From: CF-46 sp042408445
GTDB taxonomy: Bacteria > Chloroflexota > Limnocylindria > Limnocylindrales > CSP1-4
Direction of reading: 5' to 3'
NCBI GenBank assembly: GCA_042408445.1
Contig: JBHORC010000027.1
Location: 16,022 to 80,021 of the forward strand
Length of the DNA stretch: 64,000 bases
The notes below the pieces were generated by a model, which was not told the DNA's origin, searched no databases, and saw nothing but the letters and a program-made list of their open reading frames with translations. Each line of letters opens with the position of its first letter. The stretch's first letter is position 1. The position numbers and the translations under genes were made by a program. Positions 26,193 through 34,790 of this stretch are shown here, in pieces.

Positions 26193-26366
26193 GTGCCTGA
26201 GTTCGACAGGGAAGCGTACGAGCGGCTCCTGAGACGGATACGAGTCGCCCAGGACGGCTTCGACCGACTCCGCGTGACCGTATGGAGCGCCGAGGACCTG
26301 CTCCGCGACGTCGAGGAACAGCAACGGCGGCACCGAGCGCGACGTCCGAAGGTCGACGATGACTGA
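26193..26366 (+). CDS. Small hypothetical protein (57 aa)
   Basis: The frame GTG 26193 to TGA 26366 encodes 57 residues, highly charged and mostly helical (AYERLLRRIRVAQDGFDRLR, then WSAEDLLRDVEEQQRRHRAR). It has GGAG 5 nt before the GTG and overlaps the next small gene by 8 bp, which suggests a translated two-gene unit. I recognise no family. It begins 62 nt after cpaE and could be its partner. Confidence 0.5.
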   Translation: MPEFDREAYERLLRRIRVAQDGFDRLRVTVWSAEDLLRDVEEQQRRHRARRPKVDDD

Positions 26367-26547
26367 TCGACCTCACGACCTGCGCCGCCGCGCCACGGAG
26401 ACCGTCGCCAGGATCGACCGGACCGCCCTCCTGCGGGGGGGGGCGAAGCGGTCCGAACGCGAGGACCTGGAGATCGCCAGCGAGCTTGCCGACGCCGAAC
26501 AGGAGAGCGCGGATCGCGAGCACGAGCGGCGCGGCGATTGCGGCTGA
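26359..26547 (+). CDS. Small hypothetical protein (62 aa) with a 9-G tract
   Basis: The 62-residue charged protein (RRRATETVARIDRTALLR, then SELADAEQESADREHERRG) starts inside the end of the preceding small gene. The codons for RGGA run through nine consecutive G residues (26435-26443), so slippage or sequencing error would change the frame. The helical Glu/Arg-rich composition matches its neighbour. The function is unknown; it may not be expressed. Confidence 0.4.
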   Translation: MTDRPHDLRRRATETVARIDRTALLRGGAKRSEREDLEIASELADAEQESADREHERRGDCG

Positions 26548-26628
26548 CTCACTTCGGGCGACCGGGCGTGCGGTGATCGAGCGACGGACGCGCGCTGGAC
26601 GTCGAAGCGGCCGCCTTGCTGCCAATGG

Positions 26629-26715
26629 TGGTGCCGGAGCCGGGGTTCGAACCCGGACGATCTTGCGATCAGCGGTGTTTAAGACCGCTGCGTCTGCCTG
26701 TTCCGCCACTCCGGC
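26629..26715 (-). tRNA. tRNA-Leu (anticodon TAA)
   Basis: An 87-nt class II tRNA including an encoded CCA. It has acceptor pair GCCGGAG/CTCCGGC with discriminator A, anticodon loop CTTAAAC (anticodon TAA), a long variable arm (GATCGCAAGATC) and T-arm GGGTTCGAACCCC. It is minus-oriented between the small genes and the divergent PaiB-like gene. Confidence 0.95.
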
Positions 26716-26815
26716 TCGGGCTTCATCCTAGCGAGGCGGGGAGCTGCGTCACGGCGGCAGCGACCGGCCGATCGGCCCGTGCGACGGCCCCGTGCGATGG
26801 ATCGCGGCGGCGACG

Positions 26816-26824
26816 TGGCATCCT
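26816..26824 (+). promoter_or_regulatory. Extended -10-like element upstream of the PaiB-like gene
   Basis: TGGCATCCT (hexamer CATCCT, 26819-26824) ends 6 nt before the ATG at 26831. No Shine-Dalgarno lies between them, consistent with leaderless initiation. Confidence 0.4.
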
Positions 26825-26830
26825 CAGCCC

Positions 26831-27502
26831 ATGTACGTGCCCGACCACTTCCGTCCCTCCGATGCCGACGTTGCCGCGCTCCTCGCCAATCTCGGCGCGG
26901 CGGAGCTGATCACCGCGACGGAGGACGGCCTCCTCGCAACGTACCTTCCGCTGCTCTACGAGCCGCCCGGCGCGGCCACCTCAGGAGGCGCCGACGAGGC
27001 GCCGCTCGGGCGCCTGATGGGCCACGTCGCCCGGAACAATCGCCAGTGGAAGACTCGGGCGATGGGCGAGGCGCTCGTCATCGCTCGCGGACCGGACGCC
27101 TACATCTCGCCGAGCTGGTACGCGACGAAGCGGGAGCACGGCCGCGTCGTCCCGACGTGGAACTACGTGACCGCCCACCTGCACGGCCGGCTCGTCATCC
27201 ACGACGATCGCGACTGGCTCGAGCGCAACGTGCGGGCGCTCACGAGTCGGCATGAGGCGGGCCGCGAGCCCGAGTGGTCCGTCGACGACGCGCCCGCCGA
27301 CTACGTCGAGGGTCAGCTGCGGGCGATCGTCGGCGTCGAGATCGTGATCTCGCGCATCGAGGCGAAGCTCAAGCTGAGCCAGAACCGCTCAAAGGCGGAC
27401 GTCGAGGGTGCGATCGTCGGGCTCGAGGCGACCGGGAGCCCGTCGGCCGCCGCAACCGCCGCGGACATGCACGCGACCGAGGACGCCCGCGGCCGATCGT
27501 AG
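26831..27502 (+). CDS. FMN-binding PaiB-family protein
   Basis: A 223-residue split-barrel FMN-binding protein. It starts MYVPDHFRP and contains LPLLYEP, GHVARNNRQW (the conserved GH.A..N.QW motif), YISPSWY, VPTWNYV and the C-terminal VVGxEIxI-like segment (AIVGVEIVISRIEAKLKLSQN). In Bacillus PaiB is a negative regulator of sporulation and protease genes; most homologues are uncharacterised flavin proteins. No paiA neighbour is seen. The C-terminus ends in an Ala-rich tail. Confidence 0.9.
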   Translation: MYVPDHFRPSDADVAALLANLGAAELITATEDGLLATYLPLLYEPPGAATSGGADEAPLGRLMGHVARNNRQWKTRAMGEALVIARGPDAYISPSWYATKREHGRVVPTWNYVTAHLHGRLVIHDDRDWLERNVRALTSRHEAGREPEWSVDDAPADYVEGQLRAIVGVEIVISRIEAKLKLSQNRSKADVEGAIVGLEATGSPSAAATAADMHATEDARGRS

Positions 27503-27546
27503 GGACGGCCGATCTGCCCGGCCGGTCGAGAGGCTCGAGACTGCCC

Positions 27547-28386
27547 TCAGGCGTCGCCCATCATCAGGCCCTCGATGTCGTGCCGCTGCTCGATCGGCTC
27601 GAGGCGGTCGACAGCGCGATAGAGGAGGTGCGCGCGGATCTCATCGGGCAACCGCTCCTCGAACGCCTTCGAGAGACGGAGGTCGTGCTCGTCCGGGTTC
27701 GCGGCATCGCCGCTGACGACGCCGAGGATCAGGACCGGGCGGGCGATCGGTGAGGCGTGGGCCGTGCCCCGATGAATCGTCAGCCCGGAGCGAGCGGATG
27801 CGTCTCCCATCTGGGGATACTTCCGGACGCCCAGTGAGGCGAACCGATCCCAGACCTCCTTCGGCGGGAACATGCCGTGCTCCCAGTCGCGGCCGTCGTC
27901 CCATTGGGTCCCGGGAGCGATCTCGAACGGACCCATGTCGGGCGTCACGTCGACCGCGGTCAGGTTGAACGCGAGCGAGGTCAGCCGCCGCTCCTCGACC
28001 GTCGGCCGCGGGGCTGGAAAGTCGCGATGCCACGGCTGGTCGCGGGCGCCCTGGAACGGAACGTCGAAGCCGACCTCGACGAAGCGGTAGTCGGGCCCGA
28101 GAACGGCCTCCGACACCGCGGCGATCCACGGATGGGTCACGAGGTCGACGAACCCGCTGACCTGCTCCGGATGCACCTCGACGTACCACCGGCGGCGACC
28201 GCGGCCGACCGTCCCGTGCGGCCGCTGGATCGCCGCCCAGAACGCGGTCATCAGGTCCTCGTGGAGTCGCTCCACCCAGGCGCGCTCGAACGCGCCCTTC
28301 CGCCCGACGATTCCGTCCCGGTCGATCGTCTCGACGTCGGCGGTGACGTCCGGGGCCGTCCGCGTCCCCGTGTCCAGGCTCGCCAT
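27547..28386 (-). CDS. Phytanoyl-CoA dioxygenase (PhyH) family oxygenase
   Basis: A 279-residue Fe(II)/2-oxoglutarate-type dioxygenase. The iron ligands appear as HRD in QPWHRDFPAPRP (near 120) and the distal His in TIHRGTAHASP (near 205), with an Arg shortly after for 2-oxoglutarate. PhyH relatives hydroxylate lipids, ectoine or secondary metabolites; the substrate cannot be told. It converges on the PaiB-like gene with a 44-nt gap. Confidence 0.85.
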   Translation of the reverse strand: MASLDTGTRTAPDVTADVETIDRDGIVGRKGAFERAWVERLHEDLMTAFWAAIQRPHGTVGRGRRRWYVEVHPEQVSGFVDLVTHPWIAAVSEAVLGPDYRFVEVGFDVPFQGARDQPWHRDFPAPRPTVEERRLTSLAFNLTAVDVTPDMGPFEIAPGTQWDDGRDWEHGMFPPKEVWDRFASLGVRKYPQMGDASARSGLTIHRGTAHASPIARPVLILGVVSGDAANPDEHDLRLSKAFEERLPDEIRAHLLYRAVDRLEPIEQRHDIEGLMMGDA

Positions 28387-28415
28387 GCTCGCTCCCCTGC
28401 CCTTGTCTCCCGGAC

Positions 28416-28646
28416 CTACACGTCCGTCATCTCGGTCATCGCCCGGCCGGCCGGGGTGAGGTGGACGTCGCCATCGTCGAGCACCTCGACCAGGTCGCGG
28501 CTCGCGAGCGCCTCAACGAGCGGGCCGATCTCGTCCGGGTCGAACCCCGCCTGGCCGCTTCGCTCGACGACGTTGACGGTCGCCGGCGGGCCGCCGTTCT
28601 CGGCGATCCAGCGAAGGAGACGGCGCTCGTCGTCGTGGTCGGCCAT
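28416..28646 (-). CDS. Small hypothetical protein, winged-helix-like
   Basis: About 76 residues starting MADHDDERRLLRWI. Helical segments and a beta-hairpin-like VEVLDDGDVHLTPAGRAM give the pattern of a winged-helix domain end (LTPAGRAM is common in such proteins). No direct homologue is recognised. The frame extends to 28697, but the upstream residues are Arg/Pro-rich. It sits 29 nt upstream of the PhyH gene on the same strand, so it may be a small regulator co-transcribed with it. Confidence 0.5.
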   Translation of the reverse strand: MADHDDERRLLRWIAENGGPPATVNVVERSGQAGFDPDEIGPLVEALASRDLVEVLDDGDVHLTPAGRAMTEMTDV

Positions 28647-28795
28647 CAGGCCCATCGCACCATCGACGGCGTCTCCGCGAACACGCGGAGGAGGCACAGG
28701 ACGCTACGCGCCCATCTCAACGTCCCGAGGTGGCGGGCAGAATTGGGGAGCCGCGGGCGACGGTCGCGTCACGAGCCGCGGATGAAGGAGTGCCG

Positions 28796-29311
28796 ATGAT
28801 CCTCCCGAAGGCGCGCGACCCGAGGTTCATCACGATGCGCCGCGGCGGGAGCCTCACGGACGATGACCATCACCGGCTCGCCATCTGGGCGGCGGCCTGC
28901 GCAGAGCACGTCCTTCCCTGTTTCGAGGCGGTGCGTCCCGGGGACGACCGTCCAAGGCGGGCGATCGAGGCCGCCCGGGCGTGGGCCCGAGGCGAGCTCA
29001 CGATGACGGAGGCACGAGCGGCCGGCGGTCATGCCAACGGCGCGGCGCGTGAGCTCGCCGGAGCTGCCCGGCATGCCGCCTTCGCCGCAGGGCAGGCGGG
29101 CGTCGTTGCCCACGTCGCCGCCCACGAGCTCGGGGCCGCGGCCTACGCGATCAAGGCGGTCCGCGCGGCGTCGGCCGAGGGCGAGCGCGACGAGGCGGGC
29201 CGCAGGGAGTGCCGATGGCAGCGTGAGCAGCTGCCGCCGGAGATCCGCGAGCTCGTCCTCGACGACGAGCGGCTCCGCAATGAGCTGTGCTGGTTCGTCT
29301 TCGACTGCTGA
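28796..29311 (+). CDS. Imm5-like putative immunity protein
   Basis: A 171-residue Ala-rich helical protein. Its core DDHHRLAIWAAACAEHVLP, RPRRAIEAARAWARGEL and AAHELGAAAYAIKAV, ending REQLPPEIRELVL, matches the Imm-5-like putative immunity family. That family was named from polymorphic toxin loci. No toxin gene is adjacent, so it is an orphan here. ATG 28796 has AAGGAG 6 nt upstream. Function as immunity is inferred from family naming only. Confidence 0.75.
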   Translation: MILPKARDPRFITMRRGGSLTDDDHHRLAIWAAACAEHVLPCFEAVRPGDDRPRRAIEAARAWARGELTMTEARAAGGHANGAARELAGAARHAAFAAGQAGVVAHVAAHELGAAAYAIKAVRAASAEGERDEAGRRECRWQREQLPPEIRELVLDDERLRNELCWFVFDC

Positions 29312-29359
29312 CGACTCACGAGCTCGTCGCCCCCCGTTGGGGCCGCCGCCGGAGCTGGA

Positions 29360-31189
29360 TCAGTCGTCCTGGCTGAGGATCACCGCCGAGTACGGTCCGA
29401 GCCCGATCGCGATCCGCTGCGGCATCCCGTCGTGCTCTTCGGGCGTGCTGTCCGCATCGACCGAATCCACGGTCTCGAACTCGGGGTCGTAGCCGTCCCA
29501 GTCGCTGTTGAACCGGACCCGCCAGCGGCCGGGCCTGGGGACGCCCACGTGATATTCGGTGAAGGCGGTCGCCGAGAAGTTCGCGAGGACGATCACGTCG
29601 TCACGCGGCCCGCCGTCCAGCCAGCGATGCCAGCCCAGCACCCCGGCCTCGGCGTTGACATGGTGGACATCGACGTTCGGGCCGCGGAGGCCGCGGGAGA
29701 CGTCGACGACGTTGCGTCGTAGCGAGATCAGGTCGCGATGGAGCCGGAGCAATCCGGCGTGGCGGTGCCGGAGCGTCCAGTCCAGGCCGTCCTCGTCGTT
29801 GAACCACGATCCCTCGACCAGCTCCTGGCCCTGGAACAGCATCGGGATGCCGGGTGACGTCAGGACGACGACGGCGCCGAGGGTCGCCCGCTTCTTCGAC
29901 GCCCAGCTGTCTGCGTAGCCGGGCCAGATCTCCTCCGGGACGCGCGACGAGCCGTTCGCGTCCTCGTCGTGCGACTCCGTGTAGATCACCCGGCGGAACG
30001 CCTCGCGGACCGGGTCCCCGATCGTCGCGGCAACGGATCGGACGTCGCGCCGAGCGTCGTCGTCCGCGATCAGCGCGGCGCGAACGACGTGGACGAAGGC
30101 CGCGTCCCATTGCGCCCCGAACCCGGAACCCCCGTCGGCGACCGGGTGCGTGATCGTCAGGTCGGAACGCAGATCCTCGGCGATCGTCAGCCGACCCGGG
30201 AACTGCTCCGCGATCTCGCGGTTCACGTCGGCCATGAAACGGAGGCCGTCGTCGATTCGATCGTCCGCGGCCCGACCGCCGCCGCCGACACTCGAGATCC
30301 AGGCCGTCGCGTCCCAGCGCAGGCCGTCGATCCGGAACTCGTCGAGCCACTGGATCGCACTGTCGCGGAGGAACGCACGGACCTCGGCCCGGCCGTAGTC
30401 CGGTCGCGTGTCGCCCCACGGCGTCGCCGCGCGCCCATCTTCGTAGAAGTAGATCCCGCCCCTGCCCTGCTCCGACCAGCCGTCGAACTGCCAGATGTCG
30501 AGGTCCGTCGGCCCGAGATGGTTGTAGACGACGTCGAGGATCACCGCGATCCCGGCCGCGTGGGCATCCCGGACGAGTGCCTTGAGATCGTCGGGGGATC
30601 CGTAGCTGCTCTCGACGGCGAACGGGTAGGCGGTGTTGTAGCCCCACGACCGCTCGCCGGCGAACTCGAACGGCGGCATCAGCTGGATCGCCCCGATCCC
30701 CAGCTCGCGGAGGTACGGCAGGCGACGCCGAACCCCCTGGAGCGTGCCTGGCTGTCCGTGGACGCCCTCGCTGAACGTCCCGACGTGGAGCTCGTAGATG
30801 ACGAGGTCGTTCCACGGCGGCTGGCGGAACTCGCCGTCGCCCCAGTCGAACGCGTCGCGGTCGTAGACCACGGCGTTGCCGGCGGAGTTCGTCAGGCGTC
30901 GAGCGCGAGGGTCGATCCGGTTGCGCTCACCGGCGGGCGTCTGGAGGACGAATCGGTACTCATCGCCGGCGTTGGCACCGTGCACGTCCGCGGACCACGT
31001 CTCGGCGTTGCCGTCATCGTCGCGGGCGAGCGGATGGCGGGCTGCGTCCCAGTCATTGAAGCTGCCGACGACCGAGACGCCCGTCGCATGGGGCGCCCAG
31101 ACCCGGAACATCGTCCCGCCATCGAACGGAACCGCGCCCATGCCGGAGCGGCCCGAGGCACGGACGACCGTCAGCACGAAACCCCTCAC
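29360..31189 (-). CDS. GH13 alpha-amylase/branching-enzyme-like protein with N-terminal CBM48
   Basis: The 609-residue protein has a CBM48-type beta domain (FRVWAPHATGVSVVGSFNDWD), then a GH13 TIM barrel. DVVYNHLG, the nucleophile region RIDGLRWDATAW, acid IAEDLRSD and SHDED supply the catalytic Asp-Glu-Asp set. A C-terminal beta domain follows (VIVLANFS). It resembles GlgB and malto-oligosyltrehalose trehalohydrolase, but no glg or tre partners are near, so the reaction on alpha-glucan is not resolved. The start GTG 31189 is uncertain; a GTG four codons later has a GAGGGG before it. Confidence 0.85.
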   Translation of the reverse strand: MRGFVLTVVRASGRSGMGAVPFDGGTMFRVWAPHATGVSVVGSFNDWDAARHPLARDDDGNAETWSADVHGANAGDEYRFVLQTPAGERNRIDPRARRLTNSAGNAVVYDRDAFDWGDGEFRQPPWNDLVIYELHVGTFSEGVHGQPGTLQGVRRRLPYLRELGIGAIQLMPPFEFAGERSWGYNTAYPFAVESSYGSPDDLKALVRDAHAAGIAVILDVVYNHLGPTDLDIWQFDGWSEQGRGGIYFYEDGRAATPWGDTRPDYGRAEVRAFLRDSAIQWLDEFRIDGLRWDATAWISSVGGGGRAADDRIDDGLRFMADVNREIAEQFPGRLTIAEDLRSDLTITHPVADGGSGFGAQWDAAFVHVVRAALIADDDARRDVRSVAATIGDPVREAFRRVIYTESHDEDANGSSRVPEEIWPGYADSWASKKRATLGAVVVLTSPGIPMLFQGQELVEGSWFNDEDGLDWTLRHRHAGLLRLHRDLISLRRNVVDVSRGLRGPNVDVHHVNAEAGVLGWHRWLDGGPRDDVIVLANFSATAFTEYHVGVPRPGRWRVRFNSDWDGYDPEFETVDSVDADSTPEEHDGMPQRIAIGLGPYSAVILSQDD

Positions 31190-31223
31190 TCAGCGACGTC
31201 GACCACCCCCGCGACGTCGTCCG

Positions 31224-31229
31224 AGGATA
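31224..31229 (-). promoter_or_regulatory. -10 element upstream of the GH13 gene
   Basis: The minus strand reads TATCCT in the gap between the DEAD-box gene stop (31283) and the GH13 start (31189). It predicts a leader of roughly 28 nt. Confidence 0.4.
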
Positions 31230-31282
31230 TCGCCCGGAGGGTCGGCCACGGACGTCGCGTCCGCGATTGGCCGGCCCGCGGA

Positions 31283-33178
31283 TCAGTCGCGGTCGCGCCG
31301 GACCGGCACCTTGCGCCCGCGGATCGTGGAGCTGCGGAGCGCGTCAACGACCCGGTCCGCCGCGTCCTCCGGCACCTCGACGATCGAGAACCCGTCCGCG
31401 ATCTGGATGGCGCCGACCGCCGAGCCGCCGAGACCCGCCTCGTGGGTGATGGCCCCGACCAGGTCGCCCGGCCGCATCCCGGCGTTCCGGCCCGCGCCGA
31501 CAAACAGCCGCGTCCAGCCCGCACCGTCGCCCCGACCTCGCGGCGGACGGCCGTCACCGTCGCGCGGTCGCGTGCCCCGTCCCGCGTTGCCGCCGCGGTC
31601 GGAGTCGCCGCGCGGCCAGGCGCGCGTGCGGGGGCCCGTCGGCCGCGGTCCGCCGTCGCGACGCGGCTGGTCGAACAGCGTCGCCTCGGGGATGTCGGCC
31701 TCGTCCGCGTCCCCGTCGCGCCCCGTGGCGTCGGCAGCGAGTCGGACGGCGGCCAGGGCGATGTCGACGAGGTCGAACTCCTGCGCCAACGGCTCGACGA
31801 CCGCGCGGTACGCATCGGACCCGTCCTCGAGCACCGCCTCGCGCAGCGTCGTCCGGAGCAGCTCGAGGCGACGCTCGCGGACATCGGCACCCGTCGGGAT
31901 GCGCCCCAGCTCCAGCTTCGTCCTGGTTGCCCGCTCGATGTCCCGCAGCAGCCGGTGCTCGCGCGGCTCGACAAGGGTGATCGCGACACCCTCCCGGCCG
32001 GCGCGGCCGGTTCGCCCGATCCGATGCACGTATGAGTCGGGGTTCGAGGGGATGTCGTAGTTCACGACGTGCGACACGTGCTCGATATCGAGCCCGCGGG
32101 CGGCGACGTCGGTCGCCACGAGCACGTCCAGCGAGCGGTCACGGAACCGGCCCATCACACGGTCGCGCTGGTCCTGGGTCATGCCGCCGTGGATCGCCCC
32201 GGCGTCGTGGCCCTGGGCGACGAGCCGATCGGCGAGCTCCTCGACCTCCTCGCGCGTCCGAGCGAACACGAGGGCGGACGAGGGATCCTCCAGGTCGAGG
32301 ATGCGACCGAGTGCCGCCGGCTTGTCGGGCCGCCGGACGACGTAGGCGACCTGCCGCACGGCGGCGGCCTCCGCTCGGTCCGGACGGGCGGCGGCGATGC
32401 TCACCCGCACGGGATCGTGGAGGTGCCGCCGGGCGACCGCGGCGATCCGCGGCGAGATCGTTGCGGAGAAGAGGGCGGTCTGGCGCTCCGAGGGCATCGC
32501 GCTCAGGATCCGATCGAGGTCCTCCGCGAAGCCCATGTCGAGCATCTCGTCCGCCTCATCGAGGACGACGACCTCGATCCGCTCGAGGGCAAGGGTGCCG
32601 CGATCCAGGTGATCGACCATCCGGCCGGGGGTCGCGACGACGACATCGACGCCGCGCCGCAGCCCGCGCAGCTGCTGCCCGTAGCCCTGGCCGCCGTAGA
32701 TCGGGAGGACTCGCGTTCCGAACGGCAGCCCGTACCGATGGATCGCCTCCGCGACCTGCATCGCAAGCTCGCGGGTGGGCACGAGAACGACGGCGCGAGG
32801 CCGGACGTCGTGCGGGAGACGCCCGTCGCCGCCGTCGCGCGGCCGGGTGCCGTCACCCGCGTCGCGCGCCGCCGTGCCGTCGCCGCCGGCGGCACCGGCC
32901 GAACCGGCGCCACCGGCCAGTCGCTGCACGATCGGGAGCGCGAACGCAGCCGTCTTGCCGGTCCCGGTCGGCGCCTCGCCGAGCAGGTCGCGCCCCGCCA
33001 GCAGCGGCGGGATCGCCTCGCGCTGGACCGGCGTCGGTTCCTCGTATCCCAGCCCGGCCAGCGCCTGGAGGACGCGAGGGTCGAGGCCGAGGCTTCGGAA
33101 CCCGTCCGCGTCGTCGTCCCCGTCCCCGTCGCCCGGACCGGGCTCGACCTGGGCATCGCTCGCGATCGTCGTCGTCAT
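31283..33178 (-). CDS. DEAD-box ATP-dependent RNA helicase (DeaD/CsdA-like)
   Basis: A 631-residue helicase. The Q motif (GYEEPTPVQREAIPPL), Walker A APTGTGKTAAF, VVLDEADEMLDMGF, FSATIS, and the C-terminal motifs ATDVAARGLDIEHV and HRIGRTGRAGREG are complete. The tail (about 550-631) holds a DbpA-type RNA-binding domain (RLFVGAGRNAGMRPGDLVGA through VPEDAADRVVDAL) after an Arg/Gly/Asp-rich linker. An Ala/Gly/Asp-rich insertion lies between motifs I and Ia (near 85-125). ATG 33178 is chosen because the sequence further upstream is low-quality Arg-rich. It is probably involved in ribosome assembly or cold adaptation (family knowledge). Confidence 0.93.
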   Translation of the reverse strand: MTTTIASDAQVEPGPGDGDGDDDADGFRSLGLDPRVLQALAGLGYEEPTPVQREAIPPLLAGRDLLGEAPTGTGKTAAFALPIVQRLAGGAGSAGAAGGDGTAARDAGDGTRPRDGGDGRLPHDVRPRAVVLVPTRELAMQVAEAIHRYGLPFGTRVLPIYGGQGYGQQLRGLRRGVDVVVATPGRMVDHLDRGTLALERIEVVVLDEADEMLDMGFAEDLDRILSAMPSERQTALFSATISPRIAAVARRHLHDPVRVSIAAARPDRAEAAAVRQVAYVVRRPDKPAALGRILDLEDPSSALVFARTREEVEELADRLVAQGHDAGAIHGGMTQDQRDRVMGRFRDRSLDVLVATDVAARGLDIEHVSHVVNYDIPSNPDSYVHRIGRTGRAGREGVAITLVEPREHRLLRDIERATRTKLELGRIPTGADVRERRLELLRTTLREAVLEDGSDAYRAVVEPLAQEFDLVDIALAAVRLAADATGRDGDADEADIPEATLFDQPRRDGGPRPTGPRTRAWPRGDSDRGGNAGRGTRPRDGDGRPPRGRGDGAGWTRLFVGAGRNAGMRPGDLVGAITHEAGLGGSAVGAIQIADGFSIVEVPEDAADRVVDALRSSTIRGRKVPVRRDRD

Positions 33179-33335
33179 GGATCCATGTTCGCAGCCCAAC
33201 GGTCGTGCCGTCCGAGCGGCCCGCGGCCGGGCTTGCAGTGGCGTGCCGAGGCGACGTGTCCTGCACGCTCGGCATGACGCCCGGTGCTCGGCGGCCAGCG
33301 CTCTGCGACGCCCAGAAGCGGACACTTGGCGCGAG

Positions 33336-34790
33336 ATGCCGGACTTCGCCGCGTTCCTGTCCGCGCCCGATTACGGGCTCGCACGCCTCGTGCTCGAGCG
33401 CGGGCTCGGCGTCATCTACCTCATCGCGTTCGTCGTCGTGCTCGACCAGTTCCCTGCCCTGAGCGGCGAGCGCGGCCTCGAACCTGCGCCGGCCATCCTG
33501 CGCGCGACGTCCTTCCTCGAGACGCCGAGCCTGTTCCACCTCGGCTACTCGGATCGCGCAATCCGCGTGGTGGCCACGGTCGGCATTGCCCTGGCAGCGC
33601 TCATCGTCCTCGGCGTCGCCCAACGCGCGCCCCTGCCGATCACGATGCTGATCTGGCTCGCGCTCTGGGCGCTCTACCAGTCCGTCGTGAACATCGGCGG
33701 CTCGTTCTACGGCTTCGGCTGGGAGACGCTGCTGCTCGAGGCGGGATTCCTCGCGATCTTCCTCGGCAACGACGAGGTCGCGCCGCCATGGCTCGTCATC
33801 CTTGCGTTTCGCTGGCTCGCGTTCCGGGTCGAGCTCGGCGCCGGGCTCATCAAGCTTCGCGGCGACCCTTGCTGGCGCGACCTGACCTGCATGGACTACC
33901 ACCACGAGACCCAGCCGCTACCGAACCCGCTGTCGTGGCTGTTCGACGCCCTCCCGCGACCGCTCCATCGTGTCGAAACCGTGGGTAACTTCGTCGCCCA
34001 GCTCATCCTGCCGTGGGGCTTGTTCCTGCCCCAGCCCGTGGCGACGATCGCGGCCGTGCTGATGCTCGTGACCCAGAGCTACCTCGTGATCAGCGGCAAT
34101 TACGCCTGGCTGAACTGGATCACGATCCTGCTCATGGTCTCGGGCGTGGCCGACCCGGTCGTGCACGTCATCCTGCCCGGTGTGCCCGCGACGACCGGCC
34201 TCACGGCAGGGCCCGCCTGGTTCCTCGTCCTCGTCGTCGCGCTCGCCGTGGTGGTCGTGGTCCTGAGCTACCGTCCGGCGATGAACCTCGTGAGTACGAA
34301 TCAGGCGATGAACGCCTCGTTCGACCCGTTCCGGCTCGTGAACACGTACGGCGCCTTCGGGTCCGTGAGCCGAACCCGGTACGAGGTCATCGTCGAGGGA
34401 ACGAGCGAGGAGGACCCGACGCCGGACACCTCGTGGCTCGAGTACGAGTTCCGGGCGAAGCCCGGCGACCCGCGCCGGACCCCGCCGCAGGTCGCGCCGT
34501 ACCACTATCGTCTCGACTGGCTGATGTGGTTCCTGCCACTGTCTCCGCGCTACGGCGAGACCTGGTTCATGCCGTTCCTCGCCCGTCTCCTCCAGGCGGA
34601 CCGGTCGATCCTCCGGCTGCTCCGCCGCGACCCCTTCCGCGGAATCCCGCCCGTCTGGGTTCGCGCCCGGCTGTTCGAGTACCGGTTCACCACGCCCCGC
34701 GAGCGGCGCGCCACCGGCCGCTGGTGGGACCGTGAGCCCGTCGCCGACTTCGTGCCGCCGATCCGGCTCCGGCCGAGTCAGTCGCCGTGA
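33336..34790 (+). CDS. Lipase maturation factor family membrane protein
   Basis: A 484-residue polytopic protein with at least six hydrophobic segments. The LMF hallmark region reads GFGWETLLLEAGFLAIFLG, then FRWLAFRVELGAGLIKLRGDPCWRDLTCMDYHHETQPLPNP-type sequence (around residues 120-195). A soluble C-terminal part follows (YEVIVEGTSE, YEFRAKPGDP, YHYRLDWLMWFLPL). Eukaryotic LMF1 is an ER lipase chaperone; bacterial members are uncharacterised. The start ATG 33336 gives MPDFAAFL. The stop overlaps the next gene (GTGA), so the pair is coupled. Confidence 0.88.
   Translation: MPDFAAFLSAPDYGLARLVLERGLGVIYLIAFVVVLDQFPALSGERGLEPAPAILRATSFLETPSLFHLGYSDRAIRVVATVGIALAALIVLGVAQRAPLPITMLIWLALWALYQSVVNIGGSFYGFGWETLLLEAGFLAIFLGNDEVAPPWLVILAFRWLAFRVELGAGLIKLRGDPCWRDLTCMDYHHETQPLPNPLSWLFDALPRPLHRVETVGNFVAQLILPWGLFLPQPVATIAAVLMLVTQSYLVISGNYAWLNWITILLMVSGVADPVVHVILPGVPATTGLTAGPAWFLVLVVALAVVVVVLSYRPAMNLVSTNQAMNASFDPFRLVNTYGAFGSVSRTRYEVIVEGTSEEDPTPDTSWLEYEFRAKPGDPRRTPPQVAPYHYRLDWLMWFLPLSPRYGETWFMPFLARLLQADRSILRLLRRDPFRGIPPVWVRARLFEYRFTTPRERRATGRWWDREPVADFVPPIRLRPSQSP

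Noticed and set aside
26131..26709. Minus frame extending from rpsF through cpaE to 26709
   Set aside because: It crosses the rpsF promoter and ribosome-binding site and is antisense to the cpaE ATPase. rpsF begins at 24693.
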